This document shows, piece by piece, positions 26,066 through 36,512 of a stretch of DNA of 64,000 nucleotides. The notes under the pieces are model-generated. The model had not been told where the DNA came from and did no database searches. It worked only from the letters and a program-made list of their open reading frames with translations. The translations under genes were made by a program, and so were the position numbers. The stretch is from Hyphomicrobium sp. CS1BSMeth3 (GTDB taxonomy: Bacteria; Pseudomonadota; Alphaproteobacteria; Rhizobiales; Hyphomicrobiaceae): the NCBI RefSeq assembly GCF_900117415.1, contig NZ_FPEI01000004.1:806001-870000 (forward strand), given 5' to 3'. Position 1 is the first letter of the stretch, and the number at the start of each line of letters is the position of its first letter.

Positions 26066-27757
26066 ATGGTCAAGACCAACGAGCTCGTCGTCAACGCTCT
26101 GGTCGAAGGTGGCATCACGCACGCCTTTACACTTCCCGGCCTCGGCATCACGTGGTCGCTCCCTGCCTTCAAGGCGCAGGAGAAGAAGCTCAACGTGGTC
26201 CTCACGCGCTCGGAGTGGATCGCCTCCGTGATGGCGCAGACGGCCGGCCGCCTGCTGCGTCGCCCGTCGGTGCTCATGGGCCAGGGACCGTGGATCACGA
26301 CGATCGGCGGCATGGGCATTCTGGAAGCGCACTTCTCCGGCTCGCCGATGGTCGTGCTGACCGAGACCTCCGACTACGACGGCTATGGGCAGATGGGCGT
26401 CTATCAAACCATGACCGGCGACTATGCCGGCGCGGATGCCATGGCCTCGCTCAAGCCGATCACCAAGTACTGCACGTACACGACCGCGCCGCAGGAAGCC
26501 GTCTACGGCGTGCAGATGGCGATCAAGCACGCGAGCCTGCCGCGCATGGGTCCTGCGGCCGTCATCATGAAGACGCCGATGATCCGCGCGGAAGCGCCGC
26601 CCGACATGAAGCCCGTGCTCTATCCTTCGGCCGGCTATCACCGCTACACGCCGCCGCGTCCTGATCCCGCTGCCATTCGCAAGCTCGCCGAGATGCTCGC
26701 GCGCGCCGAGCGCCCCGTGATCATCGCCGGCAACGGCGTGACGATGACCGAGAGCGGTCAAGCCTTGCAGGATGTCGCGCTCGCCAACGGTATCGCTGTC
26801 GCGACGAGCTACAACGGCAAGGGCGTGATCGCCGAGACCGCGCCTGTCGCCGTCGGCATGATGGGAACGTGGGGCCACGCGTGCGCCAACCGCGCCGTCG
26901 CCGCGGCAGATCTCATCGTCATGCTCGGCGCGAGCATGGGGCCCGACTACACGCGCTTCCGCGATCCCGCGATGATCCGTCCCGGCGATCAGGCGCTCGT
27001 GCAGGTGGATATCGATCCGCGCAATGCCGGCTGGGTCTATCCGGTCGATCACGCGATCACGGCCGATGTTGCCGACGTGATCGCGGAGCTCGCCAAGCTC
27101 GACCTCGGCGCCGCGAAGAAAGCCGCACGCCTCGCCCACATCGCAACTCTGCGCGACAAGTGGAACTTCGATCGCCTGCCGGCTCTGAAGGCCGGACAGG
27201 GCAGCGTCCATCATGCCGATATCATCAGCGCCATGCAGGGCTTCATCGGCAAGGACGACCTGATCACGCTCGATGCCGGCGCCAATCGCATCTGGGCCAC
27301 CTTCGGCCTCAGGAGCACGCATCCGCACCAGTTCCTCGTCGCGGGCGGCACGGGCGCCATGGGCTGGGGCGCACCCGCTGCCGCCGCTGCCAAGCTCGTG
27401 CTGCCCAATCGTCGCGTGACCTGCCTCGCGGGCGACGGCGGTTTCATGATGACATTGCAGACGATCACCACGTGCGTGCAGCAGAACCTGGACGTGGTGT
27501 ACATCGTCGACAACAATGCGGGCCTCGGCATGGTGCGCGACAATCTCGGCGCGAACCGCATCGCCGTTGATTTCGCCGACTGCGACTTCGCGAAGATCTC
27601 GGAAGGTTTGGGCGGCCGCGGCATGACCGTGACCCATCCGGGCGAGCTGCGCGATGCGATCGAAGAAGGCCACAGAATGAGAGGCCCGGTGGTCATCGAC
27701 GTGAAAGTCGATCCCGAGGCCGGACACAAGGAGGCATCCGACCATGCGCCGATTTGA
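26066..27757 (+). CDS. Thiamine-diphosphate-dependent enzyme (acetolactate synthase/benzoylformate decarboxylase-like)
   Basis: A 563-residue protein with the three ThDP domains. The PYR domain has Glu50 in TRSEWIASVMAQ, the central domain has RPVIIAGNGV, and the PP domain has AGDGGFMMTLQ followed by VDNNAGLGM (the GDG-x(n)-NN metal site). The start at 26066 is the first ATG after AGGA; the ORF extends upstream without coding character. It overlaps the SDR gene by 14 bases. By context it is a 2-keto acid decarboxylase or carboligase. Exact reaction unknown. Confidence 0.83.
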   Translation: MVKTNELVVNALVEGGITHAFTLPGLGITWSLPAFKAQEKKLNVVLTRSEWIASVMAQTAGRLLRRPSVLMGQGPWITTIGGMGILEAHFSGSPMVVLTETSDYDGYGQMGVYQTMTGDYAGADAMASLKPITKYCTYTTAPQEAVYGVQMAIKHASLPRMGPAAVIMKTPMIRAEAPPDMKPVLYPSAGYHRYTPPRPDPAAIRKLAEMLARAERPVIIAGNGVTMTESGQALQDVALANGIAVATSYNGKGVIAETAPVAVGMMGTWGHACANRAVAAADLIVMLGASMGPDYTRFRDPAMIRPGDQALVQVDIDPRNAGWVYPVDHAITADVADVIAELAKLDLGAAKKAARLAHIATLRDKWNFDRLPALKAGQGSVHHADIISAMQGFIGKDDLITLDAGANRIWATFGLRSTHPHQFLVAGGTGAMGWGAPAAAAAKLVLPNRRVTCLAGDGGFMMTLQTITTCVQQNLDVVYIVDNNAGLGMVRDNLGANRIAVDFADCDFAKISEGLGGRGMTVTHPGELRDAIEEGHRMRGPVVIDVKVDPEAGHKEASDHAPI

Positions 27758-28517
27758 GAACCGTTCGGCCCTGATCACCGCCGCGGCCAGCGGTCTCGGT
27801 CTCGGCGTCGCACAACGGCTCGCGAGCGAAGGCGCGCGCGTCGTGATCTGGGATCGCGATGCGACGCTCCTTGCCGATGCGCTCAAGGAGGCCGCCGCCG
27901 GCGGCCTCAACATCACGGGCCGCGCGCTCGACATGATGGACAAGCGCGCGATCGATCAAGCCGTTGCCGAGATGATCGACAGCCACGGCCGCATTGACAT
28001 CCTGGTCAACAACATCGGCGGCTCGCTGCATGTGCCCTTCCGCTTTCTCGAGCAGTCGGATGACGACTGGCAGAAGGTGATGGACGTCAACGTGAAGACG
28101 TGCGTGTGGGCGACGCGCGCCGTCATTCCGTACATGCAGAAGGCGCACTACGGCCGCATCATCAACATGGGCTCGAAGGCCGGACGGTTCGGCTCGCTCT
28201 TCGCGGGCACGCCCTACGTCGCGGCCAAGGGCGCCATGCAGGCCTTCACGCTGCAGATCGCGCAGGAATTCGGCCCCGACGGCATCACGTGCAACACCGT
28301 GTGCCCCGGCGCGATCCTCACGCCGCGCGTCGAGCGCTTTCTCAACGAGCGTCATTCGCCCGAGGAGCGCGCACGCGTGCTGGCCTCCATTCCGGTGCGC
28401 CGCCAGGGGCGCGTCGAGGATATTGCGGCCGCGATCGCCTACCTCACGTCCGAAGAGGCGGGTTTCGTCACGGGCGCGACGCTCGACGTGAATGGCGGCC
28501 AGGCCATGTCGATCTGA
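27744..28517 (+). CDS. Short-chain dehydrogenase/reductase
   Basis: A 257-residue classical SDR. The cofactor motif is AAASGLGLGVA, followed by NNIGG; active-site Ser is in INMGSKAG, and Tyr-x3-Lys is YVAAK. The GFVTGATLDVNGGQ tail is typical. AAGGAGG (27728-27734) sits nine bases before the ATG, inside the end of the ThDP gene, so the two are translationally coupled. The first Gly of TGxxxGxG is replaced (TAAASGLG). Likely oxidises or reduces the product of the ThDP enzyme. Confidence 0.87.
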   Translation: MRRFENRSALITAAASGLGLGVAQRLASEGARVVIWDRDATLLADALKEAAAGGLNITGRALDMMDKRAIDQAVAEMIDSHGRIDILVNNIGGSLHVPFRFLEQSDDDWQKVMDVNVKTCVWATRAVIPYMQKAHYGRIINMGSKAGRFGSLFAGTPYVAAKGAMQAFTLQIAQEFGPDGITCNTVCPGAILTPRVERFLNERHSPEERARVLASIPVRRQGRVEDIAAAIAYLTSEEAGFVTGATLDVNGGQAMSI

Positions 28518-28611
28518 GAGGGCCCAAAGCCAGGCCGAGCATCACTGCCGATCTCGCCCTATGTGACGGGCGCGGACGCGTTGATGCTCGGCGGCACTTC
28601 GGCGACTGCCG

Positions 28612-30111
<1,500 letters not shown>

Positions 30112-30180
30112 CCCGATACCTCCAGCTTGCTGTCGGCCCTCGTCGGAGCGATCAGCGGCATTGACGTCTCCGGTGCCCAG

Positions 30181-30207
30181 ATTGATTGTTGAATGGCGCA
30201 CATCAAT
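30181..30207. promoter_or_regulatory. Candidate LysR operator
   Basis: The inverted repeat ATTGAT (30181-30186) and ATCAAT (30202-30207), 15 bases apart, lies in the gap between the divergent mmsA (30111) and lysR (30246) genes, where LysR proteins usually bind (T-N11-A type sites). Confidence 0.5.
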
Positions 30208-30245
30208 CCTCTTGTTTCGGCAATCGTTGTGCGGAAATTAGAGCC

Positions 30246-31136
30246 ATGGACTGGGATCACCTCCGCATCTTCCTTGCCGTTGCCCGCCAGGGGCAGCTCC
30301 TTGCCGCCGCGCGCCGGCTCGGGGTGAACCACTCGACTGTGGCTCGCCGGCTCGACGCGCTCGAGCTCGCCCTGGGCACGCCGCTCTTCGACCGCAGGCC
30401 ATCGGGCTGCGTTCCGACACCGGCCGGAGACCGCTTGCTCCCTGTGGCGGAGAAGATCGAGTTCGAGCTCCTGGGTGTCGCCGAGGCCATCCACCGCGAA
30501 GAGGACGAGGTGTCCGGTACCGTGCGGATCGGGGCGCCCGACGGCCTCGGCAATTATTTTCTCGCGACCGAGCTTGGCGAGCTGACGCACCGACATCCCA
30601 ATCTCATCGTCGAGCTCGTGCCGCTCCCGCGCACGTTCTCTCTCTCCAGGCGGGAAGCGGATCTCGCCATCGTCCTGGATCGGCCGGTCGAGGGGCGGTT
30701 GGTCGTGGTGCGTCTGGTCGACTACACCTTGAGCATCTATGCGGCGCGCAGCTATCTCGCGCGCCACGGCACGCCTGCAACGGCCGAGGCCGTCCGAGAT
30801 CACACCGTGGTCACCGGCGTAGAGGATCTCGCCTATGCCTCTGCGCTCGACTACTCAGCAATTCTCGAAAGGCACGCTGTTCGGATTTTCCGGTGCGCGA
30901 GCGTTGTCGGCCAGATCGAGGCCGTCAGAGCAGGCATCGGCATAGGCGTGCTCCACGACTTCGCCGCCCGATCGTTCGACGACATGGTGCGCGTGCTCCC
31001 CGAGATCAGCTTCCGGCGCAGCTACTTCCTGCTCTCGCATCCGGATGCCAGTACGGTCCGGCGCATCTCGGTGCTGCACGATTTCGTCGTTCGCCGCTTC
31101 AAGGAGCAGCGCCTGCGGTTTCTGCCGCAGAGCTGA
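30246..31136 (+). CDS. LysR-family transcriptional regulator
   Basis: A 296-residue regulator. The HTH is LRIFLAVARQGQLLAAARRL then NHSTVARRLDALE (about residues 5-40), with the linker helix and PBP2-like effector domain after residue 90 (VRIGAPDGLGNYF). The start at 30246 is the ATG of MDWDHLRIF. Divergent from mmsA, so probably its regulator. Confidence 0.85.
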   Translation: MDWDHLRIFLAVARQGQLLAAARRLGVNHSTVARRLDALELALGTPLFDRRPSGCVPTPAGDRLLPVAEKIEFELLGVAEAIHREEDEVSGTVRIGAPDGLGNYFLATELGELTHRHPNLIVELVPLPRTFSLSRREADLAIVLDRPVEGRLVVVRLVDYTLSIYAARSYLARHGTPATAEAVRDHTVVTGVEDLAYASALDYSAILERHAVRIFRCASVVGQIEAVRAGIGIGVLHDFAARSFDDMVRVLPEISFRRSYFLLSHPDASTVRRISVLHDFVVRRFKEQRLRFLPQS

Positions 31137-31248
31137 ACCCTCGGCAGCCACTCGCTTCCGCGCAGAAAAATGTGGGGCAGTTTGCAGGAGCGCGCCGATG
31201 AGGGAGGAAAGCTCTCTCGACGAGAGCCATTCGCTAGCGCTCTTCTTT

Positions 31249-31263
31249 TGGTGGAGCCGAGGG
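31249..31263 (-). other. tRNA 3'-end-like motif, possible old attachment site
   Basis: TGGTGGAGCCGAGGG reads on the minus strand as a sequence ending TCCACCA, like the 3' end of a tRNA gene, but no TPsiC arm or cloverleaf can be drawn around it. A short direct repeat (CGTCCAC twice, about 31285-31301) follows. It lies where the base composition drops and accessory genes begin. The stretch 31140-31500 holds no gene. Confidence 0.3.
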
Positions 31264-31500
31264 CCACCGGATCGACTTCCATGCGCGTCCACAGGCGTCC
31301 ACTTTTTTGTTGCGATGCCGAAACTTAACCGTGCTGCGCCGAAATCGTCTTATCTTTCAAAGGGCCGTCAGCGACGCGCTCACTTAGGCATTTCTTTAGG
31401 CACAGAAATGGACGCACGGGCTGTGTGAGGGTGTTGGATTTCTGGGGGTAGCTGGGGCGAAACCCTATCGGCAGATATGGTTCTTGAGCAAAATCTATGA

Positions 31501-32334
31501 ATGCGAACCGATTCGGGTACTTGGCTTCCTAGTGGTAGGGGAGTCGCGGACAACATAGTTGCAAGCGCGATTACGACACTCGCTTTGAGCGCGCTTGGGG
31601 GCGCTATCACTTGGTGGGCTGATCTCGGACTGACACGGCTAGGCAACTTGTTGGTGTTCGCCGGCCTCATGCTCACATTAGGCGTGGTGTGGGTTCTGGC
31701 AGCGTGGGGTTGGCGCATCCTTTATCCAGCTCCCAAGAAAGATGAGACGGCACAAAAGTTGGCACGTGCCGCTGTTGAAGCTTTCTCGCCTTTCGTTACG
31801 GGAGGGAAGCCCCGAACGGTTGGTCCTCCGGGCACACCGCCTTCACCAAGGCCGGTTCTACGAGAGTGGACGGCTTACGAGAGAGAAGAGCGCTCGAAGC
31901 AGCTCGGCGAAGTGCTCAAATTTCTCGATAACAACGTTGCGCCCGTATTGACCGAAGCTCACCGCCTCGCGGAAGCCCACAGCCTGCCATGGCGGAACCG
32001 TATGCGCGCGCCGTCCTACGTCAAAGACCTCTTGGCCAATCGAGATGCTGCCCGCGAAATCACTAAGACACTCCAGCAGATGGCTGCATCCTATTACAGC
32101 GACATTGCAACGATCTTTGACGAACACAACTTCGCACGCCTTGTGAATGCCGAAGAAAATTTCCATAGGTCGCTGATTAACGCTCTCCAACTTCCTCCCG
32201 ATACTAAGACCGAGATACTCCTCGATCTCCTAGGGCCGCGCGTGGCGAACTTTACGACATCAGTTGATGAACTTAGGCGGTGGCACGGCACCGCTAGGCG
32301 CGATTTGATCACGCTACGAGAGTCTGGCCACTAA
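31501..32334 (+). CDS. Orphan two-TM membrane protein
   Basis: A 277-residue protein with two TM helices near the N-terminus (about 20-36 and 48-70), a short Pro-rich linker (about 104-118) and a charged helical cytoplasmic part (about 120-277). No motif of a known family is visible. Base composition is lower in GC than the flanks. No good ribosome site precedes the ATG, so an alternative start is possible. It lies in a small accessory patch beside a methyltransferase remnant. Confidence 0.5.
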   Translation: MRTDSGTWLPSGRGVADNIVASAITTLALSALGGAITWWADLGLTRLGNLLVFAGLMLTLGVVWVLAAWGWRILYPAPKKDETAQKLARAAVEAFSPFVTGGKPRTVGPPGTPPSPRPVLREWTAYEREERSKQLGEVLKFLDNNVAPVLTEAHRLAEAHSLPWRNRMRAPSYVKDLLANRDAAREITKTLQQMAASYYSDIATIFDEHNFARLVNAEENFHRSLINALQLPPDTKTEILLDLLGPRVANFTTSVDELRRWHGTARRDLITLRESGH

Positions 32335-32708
32335 AACAGCGCGGCCTGCTCGCTGCGCGACACAGGCGCAGTTTCCGCAACGAATAGGCTTGTCTGCATC
32401 TGCGCTGACTCAATGCGCTCGCACGCGATGCCGATAAACTTGCGGCCCAACTGCAATGCTGCCACTCCCGTTGACCCTGATCCCATGAAAGGGTCTAGGA
32501 TCGTATCGGCGTCACCGAGTTGTTGAATTGTCCACGCCTTTGCTGTGCGCCCGGTTGGTGGACCTCTCAGGAAAAAGATCGAACCAAATCTTTGACGAAC
32601 TTGCCAGTTGGGAGGAGGCCCTGAGGGGCTCCTCACTGGCAAACCCGACGCCGCCAGAATCATGAAAAAGGCCTCCGTGTAAGAAGTGGGAAAAAGTCGA
32701 AGCCTCAT
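32331..32708 (-). pseudogene. DNA methyltransferase remnant
   Basis: The 125-codon frame keeps the AdoMet-binding motif [15 protein letters not shown] and a following [13 protein letters not shown] of beta-class N4/N6 DNA methyltransferases. In such proteins about ten residues normally separate FIG from ACERI, and a catalytic [DNS]PP[YW] motif lies in the N-terminal half. Both are missing here, so this is a truncated, internally deleted C-terminal fragment. Confidence 0.65.
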
Positions 32709-32795
32709 CGTCTCTCCGATGGACGCGCCGGCACGTGGAAGTTGCTCTCGAGTGCCATCGCCACAACAATGATCGCAGCGGTGTGTTTCAACATG

Positions 32796-34310
32796 TCAAT
32801 CTCCCTGCATGTTGTGATGCAGCCTGCTTGGTCCGAAGGTGGGCTGACGCGTAATCCAGAGAGGCGCGGGGACGCCGACGTGCGCGCTCGCGGAGGCGGC
32901 AGGGCTTGCCTCGACACCGGACCTGCTGCCCGAAAAGACGAAGGCAACCGCCAACACCATCGTGAGCGACATCGAAGCAATGGCCGTGCGGCGCCAAAGA
33001 ATGCTGCGCCGATGAATGGCCTGGGCTTGTTGCCGCCAAGTCAACGCACGTGCTGATGCACTCGGCAGCATGACCGAGGACGCCGACCGCGGTGGCACGC
33101 GCCGCCCGCCGGGTTGGCGCAGCGGCATTGCGAACCAGGCTGCCGCACACACCTGCAGTGCGAGGGGAATGGCCATGGCGACGCGGTGCGCCTCGGCGGG
33201 ATAGGCGCCCTCGACTTGCGGCCATTGCGCGATGACAAAACCAGTTCCCGACTGCAAGAGAAACGCTGCACTGACGTGGAGCAGGTTGAGGGCCCCGTTG
33301 GCGCGGCCGGACATAGACTTCGGGAAATATGCGCCCATCAGGGCATAGGTGAGCACGGTCGCCGCCCCGGCAGCGGCAATGATCGTCCACGGCACAAGGG
33401 TCGGAATGGGCCATCGCAGGACAAGGGCCGTCTGCGCAAGCATGGAAAGGCCGAACGTTGCGAGCAAAAGGCTCTCAGTCCTGACGCCGGCACGACGAAG
33501 CCAGTCGGCGGCGGCGCCGAGGAGCAGCGCACCGGCGCAGAGGGCGGCGGCCATCACCCCGAGGTGGTGCACGATCGCGGTGCGCTCCAAGCCTTCGACA
33601 TCATGCAGCCAAGGCGCGGCCCACAAGCCCTGCAGCGACCAGGACGCAGCGACACCAAGCGCGGCGAGTGGGGCAACGCGCCAGAAGCGCGGATCGCGAT
33701 AGACGACGCTGTAGCCGGCGATGTTGCGTTGCGCAGTCGTGGCCACTGTCTGCTCCGGCACGGCGAGCAGCACCAGCAACGCTGTGAGGGCCGAGAGACC
33801 AGCGAGGGCCATGAAGAGGCCGCGCCATCCGATTGCCTGAACCGCCAGCTCGGCAGGCCCTGTCGCGGCGAGCGCGCCGAGAGCGCCGAGCGTGACCAGC
33901 CAGCCAGTGACGAAAGCAAGGCGCTCAGGCGGGAACCACATGACGATCGCCTTGATGCCGGCCATGAGCGCCACGGCAACGCCGATACCGATCATGGCGC
34001 GGCCGGCCACAAGCCCGGCGAAGCTGCTCGATGACGCGAAGACGAGAGCTCCGACGGCGGCGACCAGCATCAAGACGCTCTGCACGAAACCTGGTCCTAG
34101 GCGGTCAAGCAGCGCACCGAGCGGCAATTGGACGGCGCCGAACACGAGGAAATACACGGCCGTGAGCATCCCGAGGTCAGCAGCGCTGATGCCGAGCTCG
34201 GTCATCAGATCCGCAGCGATGACGGCATTGATGGAGCGGAACAGGTACGACAGGAAATAGCCTGCCGCGAACGGCAACAGCACGCAGGCGATAAGACGGG
34301 CACGCGACAT
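32796..34310 (-). CDS. MFS transporter with C-terminal extension
   Basis: A 504-residue carrier with about 12 TM helices in residues 1-395. It has the motif-A-like GALLDRLGP and AGRAMIGIGVAVALM in the fourth helix. A C-terminal extension of about 100 residues follows, Arg/Ser-rich, with one extra predicted helix (about 444-463) and a Pro-rich tail. The extension is not usual for the family, and a frameshift or readthrough into former non-coding DNA could have made it. Substrate unknown. Confidence 0.75.
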   Translation of the reverse strand: MSRARLIACVLLPFAAGYFLSYLFRSINAVIAADLMTELGISAADLGMLTAVYFLVFGAVQLPLGALLDRLGPGFVQSVLMLVAAVGALVFASSSSFAGLVAGRAMIGIGVAVALMAGIKAIVMWFPPERLAFVTGWLVTLGALGALAATGPAELAVQAIGWRGLFMALAGLSALTALLVLLAVPEQTVATTAQRNIAGYSVVYRDPRFWRVAPLAALGVAASWSLQGLWAAPWLHDVEGLERTAIVHHLGVMAAALCAGALLLGAAADWLRRAGVRTESLLLATFGLSMLAQTALVLRWPIPTLVPWTIIAAAGAATVLTYALMGAYFPKSMSGRANGALNLLHVSAAFLLQSGTGFVIAQWPQVEGAYPAEAHRVAMAIPLALQVCAAAWFAMPLRQPGGRRVPPRSASSVMLPSASARALTWRQQAQAIHRRSILWRRTAIASMSLTMVLAVAFVFSGSRSGVEASPAASASAHVGVPAPLWITRQPTFGPSRLHHNMQGD

Positions 34311-34351
34311 GAATCAGACGCTCCGGACGAGTTGCTGGGTAACGGCGCGGA

Positions 34352-34672
34352 TCAGGTCTCGTCCTTGCGTTCCCGGCGCCACACGAGGCGCGCGACGCCA
34401 TCCTCGGTCGCCTCGAGCAACGCACCCCAAATCGGCTGCGGGAGCGTTGGGTCATCGAGCTTGACGAGAAGGTAGGAGTCCTCGGTGCCCTGTTTCGTCC
34501 GTCGCCATGCTGCCCCGATCTCAGTGGTGCCGGTCAGGATGCGGAAGTCGGGGCCGCTCGTCCCGTCCTTGCGATCGTTGGCAACGAGGCGGATTTTCGC
34601 GCTGATCGTCAACGTGCGTAGCGTGCCGGCGTAACCATCCTTGACGGCGGAGAAGGTGCCAATAACGGCCAT
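34352..34672 (-). CDS. DUF736 family protein
   Basis: A 106-residue protein with the DUF736 pattern: IGTFSAVKDGYAGTLRTLT at the start, DFRILTGTTEIGAAWRRT in the middle and the LDDPTLPQPI tail. DUF736 genes occur almost always in alphaproteobacterial conjugative or integrative elements. It sits at the downstream end of the trb remnant. Function unknown. Confidence 0.85.
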   Translation of the reverse strand: MAVIGTFSAVKDGYAGTLRTLTISAKIRLVANDRKDGTSGPDFRILTGTTEIGAAWRRTKQGTEDSYLLVKLDDPTLPQPIWGALLEATEDGVARLVWRRERKDET

Positions 34673-34678
34673 TGTGCT

Positions 34679-35239
34679 TCACTCCGTGAATTGCTTTTGG
34701 AGTCCATTCAGGGGTTGCTCGTGACGGAGAACCGTCGTGACGTCAGGGGCTGATGCTAAGCCTTCCGCGATCGATTGGAGCGCAACGATAGTCTGCTGCG
34801 GCAGGGGCATTGAGCGCCGTGTCGACTGATGGATCAGCACTACAGTCGAATGTGCGCGAGCGACGCAGCGATCCTGCAAGAAAAGGCCTTGAGCAATAGC
34901 GAGCGAAGAGCGGCCGATGCGATCGAGCCGTGTGCCGATCTCGACGATTCCGGGCCAGTACATCTCCCCAAGAAACTCAAGCTCCAGGCGTACCAGGACG
35001 AACTGAGCCTCGGCGGGTATCGGAAGCCGGCCTCGATCGTACAGCAGCTCCATACGGGCGTTCTGACAGCACACCGCGAACACGGCATTGGAGATGTGCC
35101 CGTTGCGATCGGTGTCGGCAAAGCGCAGCTTCTCGTGCGTTCGGATCGGATAGTCGACCAGATCGATATGGGACGATAGTGCCCTTACGGGCTGTATCGG
35201 CCAGCGTAAGTAAGATCGGATCATCGTCGGTAAGCTCAC
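34679..35239 (-). CDS. Acyl-CoA thioesterase (hot-dog fold, 4HBT-like)
   Basis: A 186-residue protein. The 4HBT-type active-site region RFADTDRNGHISNAVFAVCC has the Asp that normally acts in catalysis, and EFLGEMYWPGIVEIGTRLD fits the central helix and strands. It would cleave acyl-CoA or 4-hydroxybenzoyl-CoA type thioesters. It lies 22 bases past trbI and six bases before DUF736, all on one strand. A metabolic gene here is unusual cargo. Confidence 0.7.
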   Translation of the reverse strand: MSLPTMIRSYLRWPIQPVRALSSHIDLVDYPIRTHEKLRFADTDRNGHISNAVFAVCCQNARMELLYDRGRLPIPAEAQFVLVRLELEFLGEMYWPGIVEIGTRLDRIGRSSLAIAQGLFLQDRCVARAHSTVVLIHQSTRRSMPLPQQTIVALQSIAEGLASAPDVTTVLRHEQPLNGLQKQFTE

Positions 35240-35261
35240 AGTAGCTCTCCCAGGTTGGTGG

Positions 35262-36512
35262 TCACGGTGTTGGCGCGGGTCGATAGGGCCGGAGCACGAT
35301 GTCTCTGTGCACGATCACGCGCAGCGGCCAGCCGGGTCGGACGGTGATGGTCGGCTGCACGTTGAGTTGGCGCTCGACAAGGCGCTGGCCGGCGCGGTTG
35401 GTGGTCGATTGCGTTGACGACTGCAACGCGCGCACGAGATCACTGTCGGAGGAGTTGAATGCGAGCTCGCTGCCGAGGCCCAACACGGTCGCCAGTGCCA
35501 CGCCCTTCAGAAGCTTCCAAGTATGGAGGTCGACCTCGTCTGCGAGACCGGCGTAGCCGCCCGTGTCGGTCGCGGGGAGATTGTCGATCACGATCGACGA
35601 TCCGTCGGGCAGGATGATACGCTGCCAGACGACGAGCGCACGCTCCTGGCCGAAGGCGACGATATTGTCGTACTTGCCGGCGAGGCGCGCGCCCTGCGGG
35701 ATCAAGAGATGCCGGCCGGAGACGCTGTCGTAGACGTTCTCGGTGATGTGGGCGATCACGAAGCCGGGCAAATCGGAGTTGAGACCGGTGACCAGGCTGG
35801 CGGCGATGATGGTGCCCGCCATCAGCTGATACGGCGAGGCCGGCGTCTGCAGCGCGTGCGGATTGTAGATCTGGGTCTCGGGCTTGCTGTTCAGGAACGA
35901 GAGCTTGCGCGTCTGATCGCTCGTGTCGCCGCCCAACAGATCCGTGTCCCCGGAAAGGGCGCGTGCTTTCTCGGCAGCGCGGAGAGTCGTCAATGTCGCG
36001 AGGTCGCTTGTGGGCGATGGACGCGACACCGACTCCACGGCTTTCACTGCGCTCGGCGTCTCCTGCAGCGGTGACTTGAGTGCGAGGCGGAAGAACACCT
36101 GGCTCTCTCGTGCCTGCCCGGCCATACGAGCCAGGCGTTGTTTGTCGATGCGCTCGATTTCATCCACGTCGTCGCCAGCGGGCGCCTTGAGCTGGGGGAC
36201 ACCTGACGGCAAGGGCTGCGCGTCGGCTTTCTTCTCCAACCGCACCCCGTCATAGCTCGACGGTAGCTTACCGAGCCCGTCGGTGATCGGCTTGTGCTCG
36301 ACGTTGAACAGCTCTTGGCGGTCGGCACCCCGGAAGGTCGGCGGCTTGAGCGCAACAAGGACAATACCGGAGATCAGCATCAGAGCGACGGCGGCACCAC
36401 CAATCAGCACCTTGCGATTGATGCGCGTGACCGGCTGCGGCCGGGCACGCAATTCCAGCGCCTCAGGTTCGACCTTTGGCTTATCCGCTCCGCCTTGATC
36501 CCCATCCGTCAT
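35262..36512 (-). CDS. trbI: Conjugal transfer protein TrbI (VirB10-like)
   Basis: A 416-residue protein with one TM segment (about 35-55) after a short cytoplasmic end, a variable linker, and the conserved C-terminal TrbI/VirB10 domain (AGTIIAASLVTGLNSDLPG, ENVYDSVSGRHLLIPQGARL, LADEVDLHTWKLLKGVALAT). It would bridge inner and outer membrane in the type IV secretion channel. Its ATG overlaps the trbG stop as ATGA. Confidence 0.88.
   Translation of the reverse strand: MTDGDQGGADKPKVEPEALELRARPQPVTRINRKVLIGGAAVALMLISGIVLVALKPPTFRGADRQELFNVEHKPITDGLGKLPSSYDGVRLEKKADAQPLPSGVPQLKAPAGDDVDEIERIDKQRLARMAGQARESQVFFRLALKSPLQETPSAVKAVESVSRPSPTSDLATLTTLRAAEKARALSGDTDLLGGDTSDQTRKLSFLNSKPETQIYNPHALQTPASPYQLMAGTIIAASLVTGLNSDLPGFVIAHITENVYDSVSGRHLLIPQGARLAGKYDNIVAFGQERALVVWQRIILPDGSSIVIDNLPATDTGGYAGLADEVDLHTWKLLKGVALATVLGLGSELAFNSSDSDLVRALQSSTQSTTNRAGQRLVERQLNVQPTITVRPGWPLRVIVHRDIVLRPYRPAPTP

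Noticed and set aside
26045-27943. 632-codon minus-strand ORF opposite the ThDP enzyme
   Set aside because: High-GC antisense frame; His/Arg-rich shadow without domains.
31249-31330. A complete tRNA gene
   Set aside because: Only the terminal 15 bases resemble a tRNA; no cloverleaf can be formed.
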